Below, in pieces: positions 9,347 through 15,886 of a stretch of 22,896 bases of DNA. The notes below the pieces were generated by a model. It had not been told where the DNA came from. It did not search any database and worked only from the letters and a program-made list of their open reading frames with translations. Numbering within the stretch: position 1 is the first letter of the stretch; the number at the start of each line of letters is the position of its first letter. The stretch is from Cyanobacteria bacterium UBA7753 (lineage in GTDB: Bacteria > Cyanobacteriota > Vampirovibrionia > Gastranaerophilales > Gastranaerophilaceae), in contig DLEF01000024.1 in NCBI GenBank assembly GCA_002481545.1, positions 1-22,896 of the forward strand, in the 5' to 3' direction. A program made the position numbers and the translations under genes.

Positions 9347-10051
9347 ATGTATAAAAAACTCGTTCAATTTTTCGGCAGTTTATCCGTGCTATATCTTAAT
9401 TGGCAGAGCGAACACTTGCAAAAGAAACTTATCAAGAAACTCGGATATGATCCTAAAAAGAATCCGGGAGGAGGTAAAGTTGAAATTTCGCAAGCCGAAA
9501 AAGATAAGATTGCACACGTTGAAACAGAGGTGCGAGGACTGTTAGACCGTTTCAAAGGCGAAGTGGACGAAGTTGTTAAATTTTTAGAAACACACAAAAT
9601 CCATACATATAAAGTTAAGCACGCCCAAAAATTACTCAAAAAAATCGGGGAACGCTCAGGATTTATCACGGAACGTCACGGGCTTAGAGCCTTAATGTTA
9701 AACCTCGTCACAGGGAACGGCATAAAATTCAAAACCGAACCTATGATTGTGGTTGATGACGACGAATCCAGCATTTATAACTACATTCATTATCTGCATA
9801 AATGGTTTGCAATGAAAGAAGGCTTGCCCGGATTTGACGAAAAAAGCCAAAGACTTCTGCAAAAATTCAAACTCTCAAAAAACAGTGACAAAATAATAAA
9901 GCGCCTGTCTATCCCGCAGATTGCAGGGCTAAGAAGAGCCATCGCAAGAGATGTCCAATCAATAGATTTTATGAGCCAATACACACGTGAACACGAAGGC
10001 TCACAAAAAGCATTAGAAAAAATGAAAAAAGAAGGAAGTATAGAACTTTAA
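9347..10051 (+). CDS. Hypothetical protein, Lys-rich and helical, 234 residues
   Basis: I do not recognise this protein. A TTG at 9332 would extend it by five codons, but that codon overlaps the ribosome binding site GAGGAA (9334-9339), which is 7 nt before ATG 9347, so the ATG is preferred. The N-terminus (LVQFFGSLSVLYLNW) is a short hydrophobic, possibly amphipathic helix, too short and polar at its ends for a confident signal peptide or membrane anchor. The rest is highly charged with many Lys residues and probably mostly helical. It includes IKKLGYDPKKNPGGGKVEI near the start and an acidic stretch VVDDDESS around residues 137-144. It lies 91 bp after alaS with its own possible promoter. 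No cysteine or catalytic motif stands out. That it is a real gene is supported by the ribosome binding site, length and open frame; its role is unknown. Confidence 0.8.
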   Translation: MYKKLVQFFGSLSVLYLNWQSEHLQKKLIKKLGYDPKKNPGGGKVEISQAEKDKIAHVETEVRGLLDRFKGEVDEVVKFLETHKIHTYKVKHAQKLLKKIGERSGFITERHGLRALMLNLVTGNGIKFKTEPMIVVDDDESSIYNYIHYLHKWFAMKEGLPGFDEKSQRLLQKFKLSKNSDKIIKRLSIPQIAGLRRAIARDVQSIDFMSQYTREHEGSQKALEKMKKEGSIEL

Positions 10052-10121
10052 CCGATACCTCCGCAATATTATCCCTGATTTGTAACATTTCCTCTCACTA
10101 TGTATAAATGTCCCCACCTCA

Positions 10122-10154
10122 AAAACCATGCGGGACATGGGTTTCCATGGTTTT
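10122..10154. terminator. Perfect 9-bp inverted repeat, possible terminator
   Basis: AAAACCATG (10122-10130) and CATGGTTTT (10146-10154) are perfect inverted arms around a 15-nt loop that itself contains another CATG. The arms end in A and T runs on either strand, so it could stop transcription from the 234-residue gene. The T run is only four bases, so strength is uncertain, and a protein-binding role is also possible. Confidence 0.45.
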
Positions 10155-10165
10155 ACAATTGTAAA
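10152..10165. promoter_or_regulatory. 14-bp palindrome with a TACANNTGTA core, possible operator
   Basis: TTTACAATTGTAAA is a perfect palindrome lying about 35 nt upstream of the likely -35 box of the next gene. Its core TACAATTGTA fits TACANNTGTA, the pattern bound by CopY/BlaI/MecI-type winged-helix repressors. No such regulator is encoded in the window, so binding is inference, and a chance AT-rich palindrome is possible. Confidence 0.35.
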
Positions 10166-10198
10166 GAAATGTTAATTTTATATTTTTTAAAGTCAATT

Positions 10199-10226
10199 TT
10201 GAAGACATAAAAAACTTTATTATAGT
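10199..10226 (+). promoter_or_regulatory. Probable promoter of the 421-residue unknown gene
   Basis: TTGAAG (10199-10204) and TATAGT (10221-10226) are separated by 16 nt. A start near 10233 would give a leader of about 29 nt carrying GGGGGA (10249-10254), 7 nt before ATG 10262. Confidence 0.5.
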
Positions 10227-10261
10227 ACGGGGAATTAAATACAATATTGGGGGATTAAGAT

Positions 10262-11527
10262 ATGATTGAAAGAATATCGTCAGGTTTCTATAAAAACGAT
10301 GGCAATGGCAAATTAAAGAAAAGTCACGCTAAAGATTCTGATTTAATTTCAACAGGAAACTCCTGGGGACCGCATGAAGGATATGCCGAGGTCGGACCTA
10401 ATAATACAAACGATTTACTTAATCCGTCAATAATGGGCGATGCTAATTTCAGCAGACGATATCTGGATTGGTCTATCAGGAACATTCAGTCTCAAATAGA
10501 TAACAACGTTTTCAATACCTATTATCATATTGATGATAGTGGTGTTAATATAAATACAAACGGAACATCGGGCGCAGGCGCAGCAAATGGAGCAGGAGCC
10601 ACAAACGGTGCAGGCGGAGCAACAGGAGTAACAAATCCGTTCGCTGTTCCGAGCGCAAATAACGGCGGTTATAACGTCGGCGGTACAGGTGCAAGCGGAG
10701 CTAACAACGGCAACGGTGACCTTTCCGCACCAAACCCTGAAGATAAGCAGGCAGTACTTACGGCAAGGTTATCATTAATTGAAAAATACTGTGATAAGTA
10801 CGGCAAAACCGTTAACATTGATGATTTAAAATCAAAATTCGCAAACAATCCTGACGAGGGAATTGCATATTGCGATGATATATTGAACAATCAATTTGAT
10901 CAAGGTAAATTAAAACGAATTGTTAAACAAGAATACGACGCATATAACAAAGGCAAACTTGACGCAGGTAAACAAGTCTCCGATAAATGGGTTGATGATG
11001 TCATAAAAGGCGGTCTGCCTTCAATCTCAACAGGTGATGGTGTTACTAAAGATAACGTCCTTGATGTTGTCGGAACATTCATGACCAATAAGGAAGTAAA
11101 ACGCGGAAAAGTTTCACTCGATAACGTAATGGAACAACCTGAAGTAACTTCTCAACTGATTGACTCATTAAAAGAAAAAGCGGATGAATATTTACAATCG
11201 GATAAAGTAGACCAAAGCGTAAAGGATCAGATTACGGCACAAATTGCGGTATTACGTGATAATTACGATAAATATACCGATTCAATCAGCGATGATAACA
11301 AACACAACGATCTCGGATTTAACAAGGTAAGGAAACAACTGGCAGACGGATATGAAAAACTGTTTGCAACCTTGAGAACCGAACAGGCACAAAATAACGA
11401 TGAGGCAGCCCCTCAATATTACGGATTGCCTGAAAACTCCTCAATCAAACTCACCTCTCAAACCGACAGAGCGAAAGAAGAACTCGGCTCTTACAGAGGC
11501 AGACGCAGATTAAACACAACATTCTAA
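10262..11527 (+). CDS. Hypothetical protein with a Gly/Ala/Asn-rich linker, 421 residues
   Basis: I do not recognise this protein. The start has a good ribosome binding site (GGGGGA, 7 nt away). Three parts can be seen. Residues 1 to about 98 are polar and Asn/Ser/Gly-rich, without a signal peptide. Residues about 99-150 are a low-complexity Gly/Ala/Asn/Thr linker (for example GAGAANGAGATNGAGG) with a short NPFAVPS break. From about 155 to the end it is charged and probably helical, ending in a basic tail (YRGRRRLNTTF). Only two cysteines occur (in EKYCDKYG and IAYCDDIL). The soluble N-domain, flexible linker and helical C-domain resemble structural or secreted substrate proteins more than enzymes, but this is inference. 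It has its own promoter and a strong terminator, so it is a single-gene unit. Confidence 0.8.
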   Translation: MIERISSGFYKNDGNGKLKKSHAKDSDLISTGNSWGPHEGYAEVGPNNTNDLLNPSIMGDANFSRRYLDWSIRNIQSQIDNNVFNTYYHIDDSGVNINTNGTSGAGAANGAGATNGAGGATGVTNPFAVPSANNGGYNVGGTGASGANNGNGDLSAPNPEDKQAVLTARLSLIEKYCDKYGKTVNIDDLKSKFANNPDEGIAYCDDILNNQFDQGKLKRIVKQEYDAYNKGKLDAGKQVSDKWVDDVIKGGLPSISTGDGVTKDNVLDVVGTFMTNKEVKRGKVSLDNVMEQPEVTSQLIDSLKEKADEYLQSDKVDQSVKDQITAQIAVLRDNYDKYTDSISDDNKHNDLGFNKVRKQLADGYEKLFATLRTEQAQNNDEAAPQYYGLPENSSIKLTSQTDRAKEELGSYRGRRRLNTTF

Positions 11528-11566
11528 AAAGCATTTTTAGTATCTCTTTTGTATAATGTAACATAT

Positions 11567-11599
11567 AAAACCCTAAACCGAATAAGGTATTAGGGTTTT
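11567..11599. terminator. Rho-independent terminator after the 421-residue gene
   Basis: AAAACCCTAA (11567-11576) and TTAGGGTTTT (11590-11599) form a perfect 10-bp stem with a 13-nt loop, 40 nt after the stop codon. A smaller hairpin CTAAAAA/TTTTTAG (11524-11540) overlaps the stop codon itself. Confidence 0.7.
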
Positions 11600-11653
11600 A
11601 TTGTTAATTATATAAGGGGTCTATATACAAAGTTACAGTATATTTGAGTGTGT

Positions 11654-11722
11654 TGTCATCCTGAACTTGTTTCAGGATCTAATACGAAAATTTCAAGATG
11701 CTGAAATAAATTCAGCATGACA
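11654..11722. repeat. Palindromic dispersed-type intergenic repeat
   Basis: The 69-bp unit begins TTGTCATCCTGAA and ends TTCAGCATGACA, so its ends are imperfect inverted copies. It contains two internal hairpins: CCTGAA/TTCAGG (11660-11676) and ATGCTGAA/TTCAGCAT (11698-11718, 5-nt loop). Similar TGTCATCCTGAAC-TTGTTTCAGGAT elements are common in intergenic DNA of many bacteria. A degenerate half-copy occurs at 14212-14235. Confidence 0.7.
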
Positions 11723-11729
11723 GATACTT

Positions 11730-11758
11730 TTTATTTGTACTGTTCCTTTGTATATAAT
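11730..11758 (+). promoter_or_regulatory. Possible promoter of der
   Basis: A perfect TATAAT at 11753-11758 has only a weak -35 partner (TTTATT, 11730-11735, 17-nt spacing). The expected start near 11765 is followed by the small dyad ACCATG-TC-CATGGT (11771-11784) in the leader. AAGGGGA at 11798-11804 is the der ribosome binding site. Confidence 0.4.
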
Positions 11759-11809
11759 TTCCTTATATAAACCATGTCCATGGTAAAATAAGAACCGAAG
11801 GGGAATTAT

Positions 11810-13144
11810 ATGGCAAGAAAACCAATAGTAGCAATAGTAGGACGTCCGAATGTCGGGAAATCGACACTCACAAACCGTCTCGTCGGGAACAGACAATCAA
11901 TCGTTGATGATATGCCCGGAGTCACACGCGACAGAATATATTTTGACGTCGAATGGCAGCACAAACAATTTACGGTTATTGATACCGGCGGTATTATCCC
12001 CGGGGATGAAGACGATATTATGGTTTCTATCTTTAATCAGGCACAAATCGCCTGCGATGAAGCCGACAAAATAGTATTTCTAGTTGACGGAAAAGAAGGG
12101 ATTAACCCGATAGACTACGATATTGCAAATATTTTGCGAAAATCAGGCAAACCCGTATTTCTTGCCGTAAACAAAATAGATTCTCATAATGCGGCACTAA
12201 TGACCTCCGAGTTTTATGCGCTTGCACTCGGCGAACCTATTGCCATATCAGCACTTCACGGCTCAGGCGGAGTAGGCGATCTTCTGGATATGATAACGGA
12301 AGATTTCGTTGCGGATGAAGACTTGCAAGAGGACGAGGACAAAACAATAAAGATAGCTATTGTCGGCAGACCGAATGCGGGAAAATCCTCCATTGTTAAC
12401 GCACTTTTAGGCGAAGACCGAGTTATAGTCTCCGATGTATCAGGTACAACAAGAGACAGCATAGACAGCCGTCTGACTTATGAAGGACAAGAGTTTATCA
12501 TAGTAGATACCGCAGGAATAAGAAAAAAAGCCAAGGTCGATTACGGGGTAGAAAAATTTGCAGTAGACAGAGCCATCCGCTCAATCAGAGAATCCGACGT
12601 TTCAATCCTTGTGATTGATGCTAAAGAAGGGATTGCTGATCAGGACAAAAAGATAGCCTCCATTATAACGGAAGCAGGCAAGGGCATGATTATTGCTATA
12701 AACAAGTGGGATTTGATAGAGGATAAAAAATCAAACACCATAAACAAGTTTGAAAAGAATTTAGTCAACGAAATTCCGTTCCTTGACTATGTTCCGAAAA
12801 TTTATATCAGTGCAAAAACACATCAGAGATTGAATAATATATTCACAAAAACGAATGAAGTTTATGCACAATGTACAAAACGTGTAGCGACAGGGCTGTT
12901 AAACAAGGTCATCAATGACGCATATGTAATGAACCCGCCTCAAAGCGTTAAGAATAAAAGGTTACGTATATTATATTCAACTCAAGTCGGCGTTCAACCG
13001 CCTACGTTTGTACTGTTTACCAACAACGGGAAATTGATGAAAGACCACTACAAACGTTATATAGAAAACAAATTAAGAGAGGCTTTCGGATTTTTCGGCA
13101 CCCCTGTGCGCATATCAGTCCGAGAACGCTCGCAAAAGGGCTAA
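11810..13144 (+). CDS. der: Ribosome-associated tandem-domain GTPase Der (EngA)
   Basis: Der is an essential GTPase that helps assemble the 50S ribosomal subunit. Its 444 residues match the family length and the two tandem GTPase domains that define it. The first has P-loop GRPNVGKS (residues 11-18), DTGG and NKID (near 120). The second has GRPNAGKS (near 185-192), DTAG and NKWD (near 297-300). The C-terminal KH-like domain follows, ending in VRISVRERSQKG. Between the domains is a short acidic linker (DEDLQEDEDK). The ATG at 11810 is 5 nt after AAGGGGA. The gene is flanked upstream by a palindromic repeat and downstream by a MITE-like element, and it converges on clpP. No missing motif was found. 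Confidence 0.98.
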   Translation: MARKPIVAIVGRPNVGKSTLTNRLVGNRQSIVDDMPGVTRDRIYFDVEWQHKQFTVIDTGGIIPGDEDDIMVSIFNQAQIACDEADKIVFLVDGKEGINPIDYDIANILRKSGKPVFLAVNKIDSHNAALMTSEFYALALGEPIAISALHGSGGVGDLLDMITEDFVADEDLQEDEDKTIKIAIVGRPNAGKSSIVNALLGEDRVIVSDVSGTTRDSIDSRLTYEGQEFIIVDTAGIRKKAKVDYGVEKFAVDRAIRSIRESDVSILVIDAKEGIADQDKKIASIITEAGKGMIIAINKWDLIEDKKSNTINKFEKNLVNEIPFLDYVPKIYISAKTHQRLNNIFTKTNEVYAQCTKRVATGLLNKVINDAYVMNPPQSVKNKRLRILYSTQVGVQPPTFVLFTNNGKLMKDHYKRYIENKLREAFGFFGTPVRISVRERSQKG

Positions 13145-13469
13145 CAACCGAATGTTTTATATTATATATACGTTGAGCCAATAGCTAACGGACAAACCCT
13201 CATCCTGCATTTGTACGGCTCCTTTGTCGCCTACAACTGCTGTCCTTCCCCCAGAGGTGGAAAGGCACAACCCCCTCTACCTTTGGGAGAGGGTAGAATT
13301 TGTTATATTTTGCAATAGCAAAATATTAGAAATTCGGGTGAGGGTTTGTCCATTAGATATACGCGTTATGATTCTTTAAGCACAAACATTAAAATAACAC
13401 AGTCGCATTATTCCGATATTTGGAATAACGGCAGTATTGCTTTATAAAAAACTAAATTATTAATGGTTA
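13145..13469. other. Gene-free gap between convergent der and clpP
   Basis: These 325 bases contain no convincing gene. Most of it is the inverted-repeat-bounded element at 13185-13356. To its right, TTATTCC/GGAATAA (13408-13428, 7-nt loop) forms a weak hairpin without a T run. No clear intrinsic terminator with a T run was seen for either der or clpP; the hairpins of the element may serve instead. Confidence 0.7.
13185..13356. repeat. MITE-like element with 18-bp inverted ends
   Basis: The left end CTAACGGACAAACCCTCA (13185-13202) and right end TGAGGGTTTGTCCATTAG (13339-13356) are inverted repeats with one mismatch, bounding 172 bp. Inside are CCCTCT/AGAGGG (13273-13293, loop 9 nt) and a perfect 9-bp hairpin ATATTTTGC/GCAAAATAT (13305-13326, 4-nt loop). 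It has no coding capacity for a transposase. The size, terminal inverted repeats and internal hairpins fit a non-autonomous mobile or REP/BIME-like element. No clear target-site duplication was seen. Confidence 0.65.
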
Positions 13470-14096
13470 TTATATCTCGGCAGAGGTGATAACTTTATCA
13501 ATCAGACCGTAGTTTTTAGCTTCTTCCGAAGATAAATAGTGGTCACGTTCGCAGTCAGCTTTTACTTTTTCAATGTCTTGACCTGAATTTTCAGCCATAA
13601 TGCTAATCAATTGATGTTTCATTCTCATGATTTCTTTAGCCTCTAATTCAATATCGGTAGCCTGACCTTGTGCACCGCCTAAAGGTTGGTGAATCATTAT
13701 TCTTGCGCTAGGAAGAGCCATTCTCTTACCTTTAGCACCCGAGCATAACAGGAACGCACCCATACTTGCCGCTTCACCTAAACAAATAGTTGATACGTCA
13801 GCCTGAATAAGATTCATTGTATCATAGATTGCCATGCCTGCCGTGATAACACCGCCCGGGCTGTTGATATACAACATAATATCTTTTTCAGGGTTTTCGC
13901 TATCAAGTAACAATAATTGAGCAACGATAGAGTTTGCAACATCATCATTAATTTCCGTACCCAAGAAAATAATTCTTTCTCTTAACAGTCTTGAGAAAAT
14001 ATCGAATGATCTTTCACCTCTTGAAGATGCCTCAATAACTGTCGGTACATAGTTAATAATCTTGTTATAATCACTTACGCTTAAAATATCGCTCAT
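13470..14096 (-). CDS. clpP: ATP-dependent Clp protease proteolytic subunit
   Basis: ClpP is the serine peptidase barrel that degrades proteins unfolded by ClpX, ClpA or ClpC in the cytosol. With the start at ATG 14096 it has 208 residues, normal for the family. An in-frame codon at 14129 would add 11 residues (MVYWGKIKENN) but these cover the ribosome binding site AAGGAG (14108-14103), which sits 6 nt before ATG 14096. The catalytic triad is visible: Ser111 in EAASMGAF, His136 in MIHQPLGG and Asp185 in ERDHYLSS. The oxyanion-loop SPGG motif is at 79-82. Neither clpX nor tig is adjacent, and a terminator separates it from gltX upstream, so it looks monocistronic. Confidence 0.97.
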   Translation of the reverse strand: MSDILSVSDYNKIINYVPTVIEASSRGERSFDIFSRLLRERIIFLGTEINDDVANSIVAQLLLLDSENPEKDIMLYINSPGGVITAGMAIYDTMNLIQADVSTICLGEAASMGAFLLCSGAKGKRMALPSARIMIHQPLGGAQGQATDIELEAKEIMRMKHQLISIMAENSGQDIEKVKADCERDHYLSSEEAKNYGLIDKVITSAEI

Positions 14097-14119
14097 ATTA
14101 TTCTCCTTGATTTTTCCCC

Positions 14120-14148
14120 AGTATACCATAAAAATTTATAAAGCGAAA
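14120..14148 (-). promoter_or_regulatory. Promoter of clpP
   Basis: Reading the minus strand, TTTCGC (14148-14143) is followed after 17 nt by TATACT (14125-14120), preceded by TGG, which makes an extended -10 (TGnTATACT). The start would be near 14113, giving a leader of about 17 nt with the AAGGAG site. Confidence 0.6.
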
Positions 14149-14157
14149 CACCACAGT

Positions 14158-14197
14158 AAAAAAGCCGTCTTTTGAAATATTCAAAAGACGACTTTTT
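14158..14197 (-). terminator. Bidirectional rho-independent terminator after gltX
   Basis: CGTCTTTTGAA (14166-14176) and TTCAAAAGACG (14180-14190) form a perfect 11-bp stem with a 3-nt loop. On the minus strand, the gltX direction, it is followed by six T residues (14163-14158), and on the plus strand by five T residues (14193-14197). It separates gltX from clpP. Confidence 0.85.
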
Positions 14198-14211
14198 AAA
14201 TTTATTCGAAC

Positions 14212-14235
14212 ACTGAAATAAATTCAGTATAACAG
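14212..14235. repeat. Degenerate half-copy of the palindromic repeat
   Basis: ACTGAAATAAATTCAGT followed by ATAACAG matches the right half of the element at 11654-11722 (GCTGAAATAAATTCAGC followed by ATGACAG) with few changes. The changes in the arms are compensatory (A-T replacing G-C), so the hairpin is kept. It directly abuts the gltX stop codon at 14236-14238. Confidence 0.6.
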
Positions 14236-15696
14236 TTATTTGATAGCCTTTTTAGCTCTTCTTAAAGTTTTATCCTTTCCGATTACATCAAGAATACCTA
14301 CCATATCGGCACCGCAGGTTCTGCCTGTAACAGCAGCTCTGATAGCCCACATAGTAACTTTAGGTTTAACACCTTTTTCTTTCCAATCGGCTCTGAATTG
14401 TTCAAGTTTTTGATGAAGGTTTTCATCCGTCCATTCCCAACTTTCTGCCTTCGGAACGAAATCTTTAAGAACATTTTGTGAAACTTCGGTATTAACTGTA
14501 TCTTCACCTTTCTTGTCGTAGTGAACATCTTCTCCGAAGAAGTATTCTACGGCATCGGTGATGTCTGATAACAATACCAACGGTTCTCTTGTAATTTCTA
14601 TCATCTTGTCAAACTGTTGAGGTGTCAATTCTGACAGGTCATATTTTTCAAGATAAGGCATTAAACGTTTCTTCAATTCGTCAAACGGCAACATCTTGAT
14701 ATAATGGCTGTTCATCCATTTCAATTTATCATATTCAAATATTGAGTTTGAAGAAGATATTTCGTTTATTCTGAAATCTTTTGCAATCTCATCAACTGTC
14801 TTAATTTCTTGTCCGTCCGATGGTGACCAACCGAGGAGTGCTACGAAGTTGATAAGAGCTTCCGTCAGGTAACCTTCTTTTACGAAGTCGCTGACAGCAG
14901 TAGCGCCGTGACGTTTTGACAACTTACTTCTGTCAGGAGCCAAAATCATACCGAGGTGACCGAATTTAGGAACCTCAGCTCCCAATGCCTCATAAATCAA
15001 GATTTGTTTATAAGTGTTTGAGATATGGTCTTCACCTCTGATTACGTGAGAAATCTTCATCAACATATCATCAATAACAACCGCAAAGTTGTATGTAGGA
15101 GCTCCGTTTGATTTTTGGATAACGAAATCACCTATCAATGATGTATCCATATGCAAATGACCTTTTACGATATCATCAAATGTAAGGATTGATGAATCGT
15201 GGAAAGCGTGTTGAGCTTTTTGAACATTAAATCTGATTGCAGGTTTTCTGCCTTCGGCTCTCAATTTTTCTTTCTCTTCCTCTGTCAGGTTTACGCATTT
15301 TCTTGAATAAACATAAGGTTTCTTGTTAGCGTGAGCCTCTGCCTTTTCTGCCTCAAGTTCTTCCGGAGTACAGAAACATTCGTATGCATAACCCGCATCC
15401 AAAAGTTTTTGGATGTACTTAGGATAGATATCAAATCTCTTTGATTGGGTATAAGGTCCGTATGGTCCGCCTACGTCAGGGCCTTCATCCCAATTTAACC
15501 CTAATGCTTTCAAGCTGTCAAAAATATTATCAATATATTCTTGAGAAGTTCTTTCAGCATCAGTATCTTCTATTCTTAATATAAATTTCCCGTTATTTTT
15601 CTTTGCGAATAAATAATTAAATAAAGCTGTTCTCGCAGTCCCTATGTGAAGATTTCCGCTAGGGGACGGAGCTATTCTGACTCTTACTTCTTCCAT
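14236..15696 (-). CDS. gltX: Glutamate--tRNA ligase
   Basis: GluRS charges tRNA-Glu with glutamate in the cytosol; the product also feeds heme synthesis and, where the enzyme is non-discriminating, Gln-tRNA via GatCAB. The 486 residues fit bacterial GluRS. The class I signatures are intact: HIGT at residues 17-20 after PSPSGNL, and KLSKR at 258-262 within DRSKLSKRHG. The C-terminal half carries the helical anticodon-binding domain, including the GRTCGADM segment near the end. The start ATG 15696 follows AAAGGA (15709-15704) by 7 nt. Whether it discriminates between tRNA-Glu and tRNA-Gln cannot be judged here because glnS and gatCAB are outside the window. Confidence 0.98.
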   Translation of the reverse strand: MEEVRVRIAPSPSGNLHIGTARTALFNYLFAKKNNGKFILRIEDTDAERTSQEYIDNIFDSLKALGLNWDEGPDVGGPYGPYTQSKRFDIYPKYIQKLLDAGYAYECFCTPEELEAEKAEAHANKKPYVYSRKCVNLTEEEKEKLRAEGRKPAIRFNVQKAQHAFHDSSILTFDDIVKGHLHMDTSLIGDFVIQKSNGAPTYNFAVVIDDMLMKISHVIRGEDHISNTYKQILIYEALGAEVPKFGHLGMILAPDRSKLSKRHGATAVSDFVKEGYLTEALINFVALLGWSPSDGQEIKTVDEIAKDFRINEISSSNSIFEYDKLKWMNSHYIKMLPFDELKKRLMPYLEKYDLSELTPQQFDKMIEITREPLVLLSDITDAVEYFFGEDVHYDKKGEDTVNTEVSQNVLKDFVPKAESWEWTDENLHQKLEQFRADWKEKGVKPKVTMWAIRAAVTGRTCGADMVGILDVIGKDKTLRRAKKAIK

Positions 15697-15792
15697 TTTT
15701 TAGTCCTTTCATTGTCTTTGCAAGTTTATTTTCTCACAAAAAGGACAAAGGGTAAATATTTTATTTGATTGTTTGGATATTCAATATTAAAA

Positions 15793-15824
15793 GGCACTAG
15801 GATACTAAGGCACTATGGCACTAA
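15793..15824. repeat. Four tandem 8-bp units GGCACTAN
   Basis: The units are GGCACTAG, GATACTAA, GGCACTAT and GGCACTAA, in register. They lie between the 5' end of gltX and the 3' end of rqcH. A nearby AGAGT-CGAA-ACTCT hairpin (15833-15846) sits just past the rqcH stop and is the only terminator-like structure there, without a T run. Confidence 0.75.
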
Positions 15825-15886
15825 GAGTCGGCAGAGTCGAAACTCTAATTTTTATCAAAAGCTTTGGTTATAAACAGCATTACTGA

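Noticed and set aside
11693..11896. A 67-codon minus-strand frame running from der into the palindromic repeat.
   Set aside because: Its C-terminal part is just a translation of the repeat (CHAEFISAS) and the rest is antisense to der.
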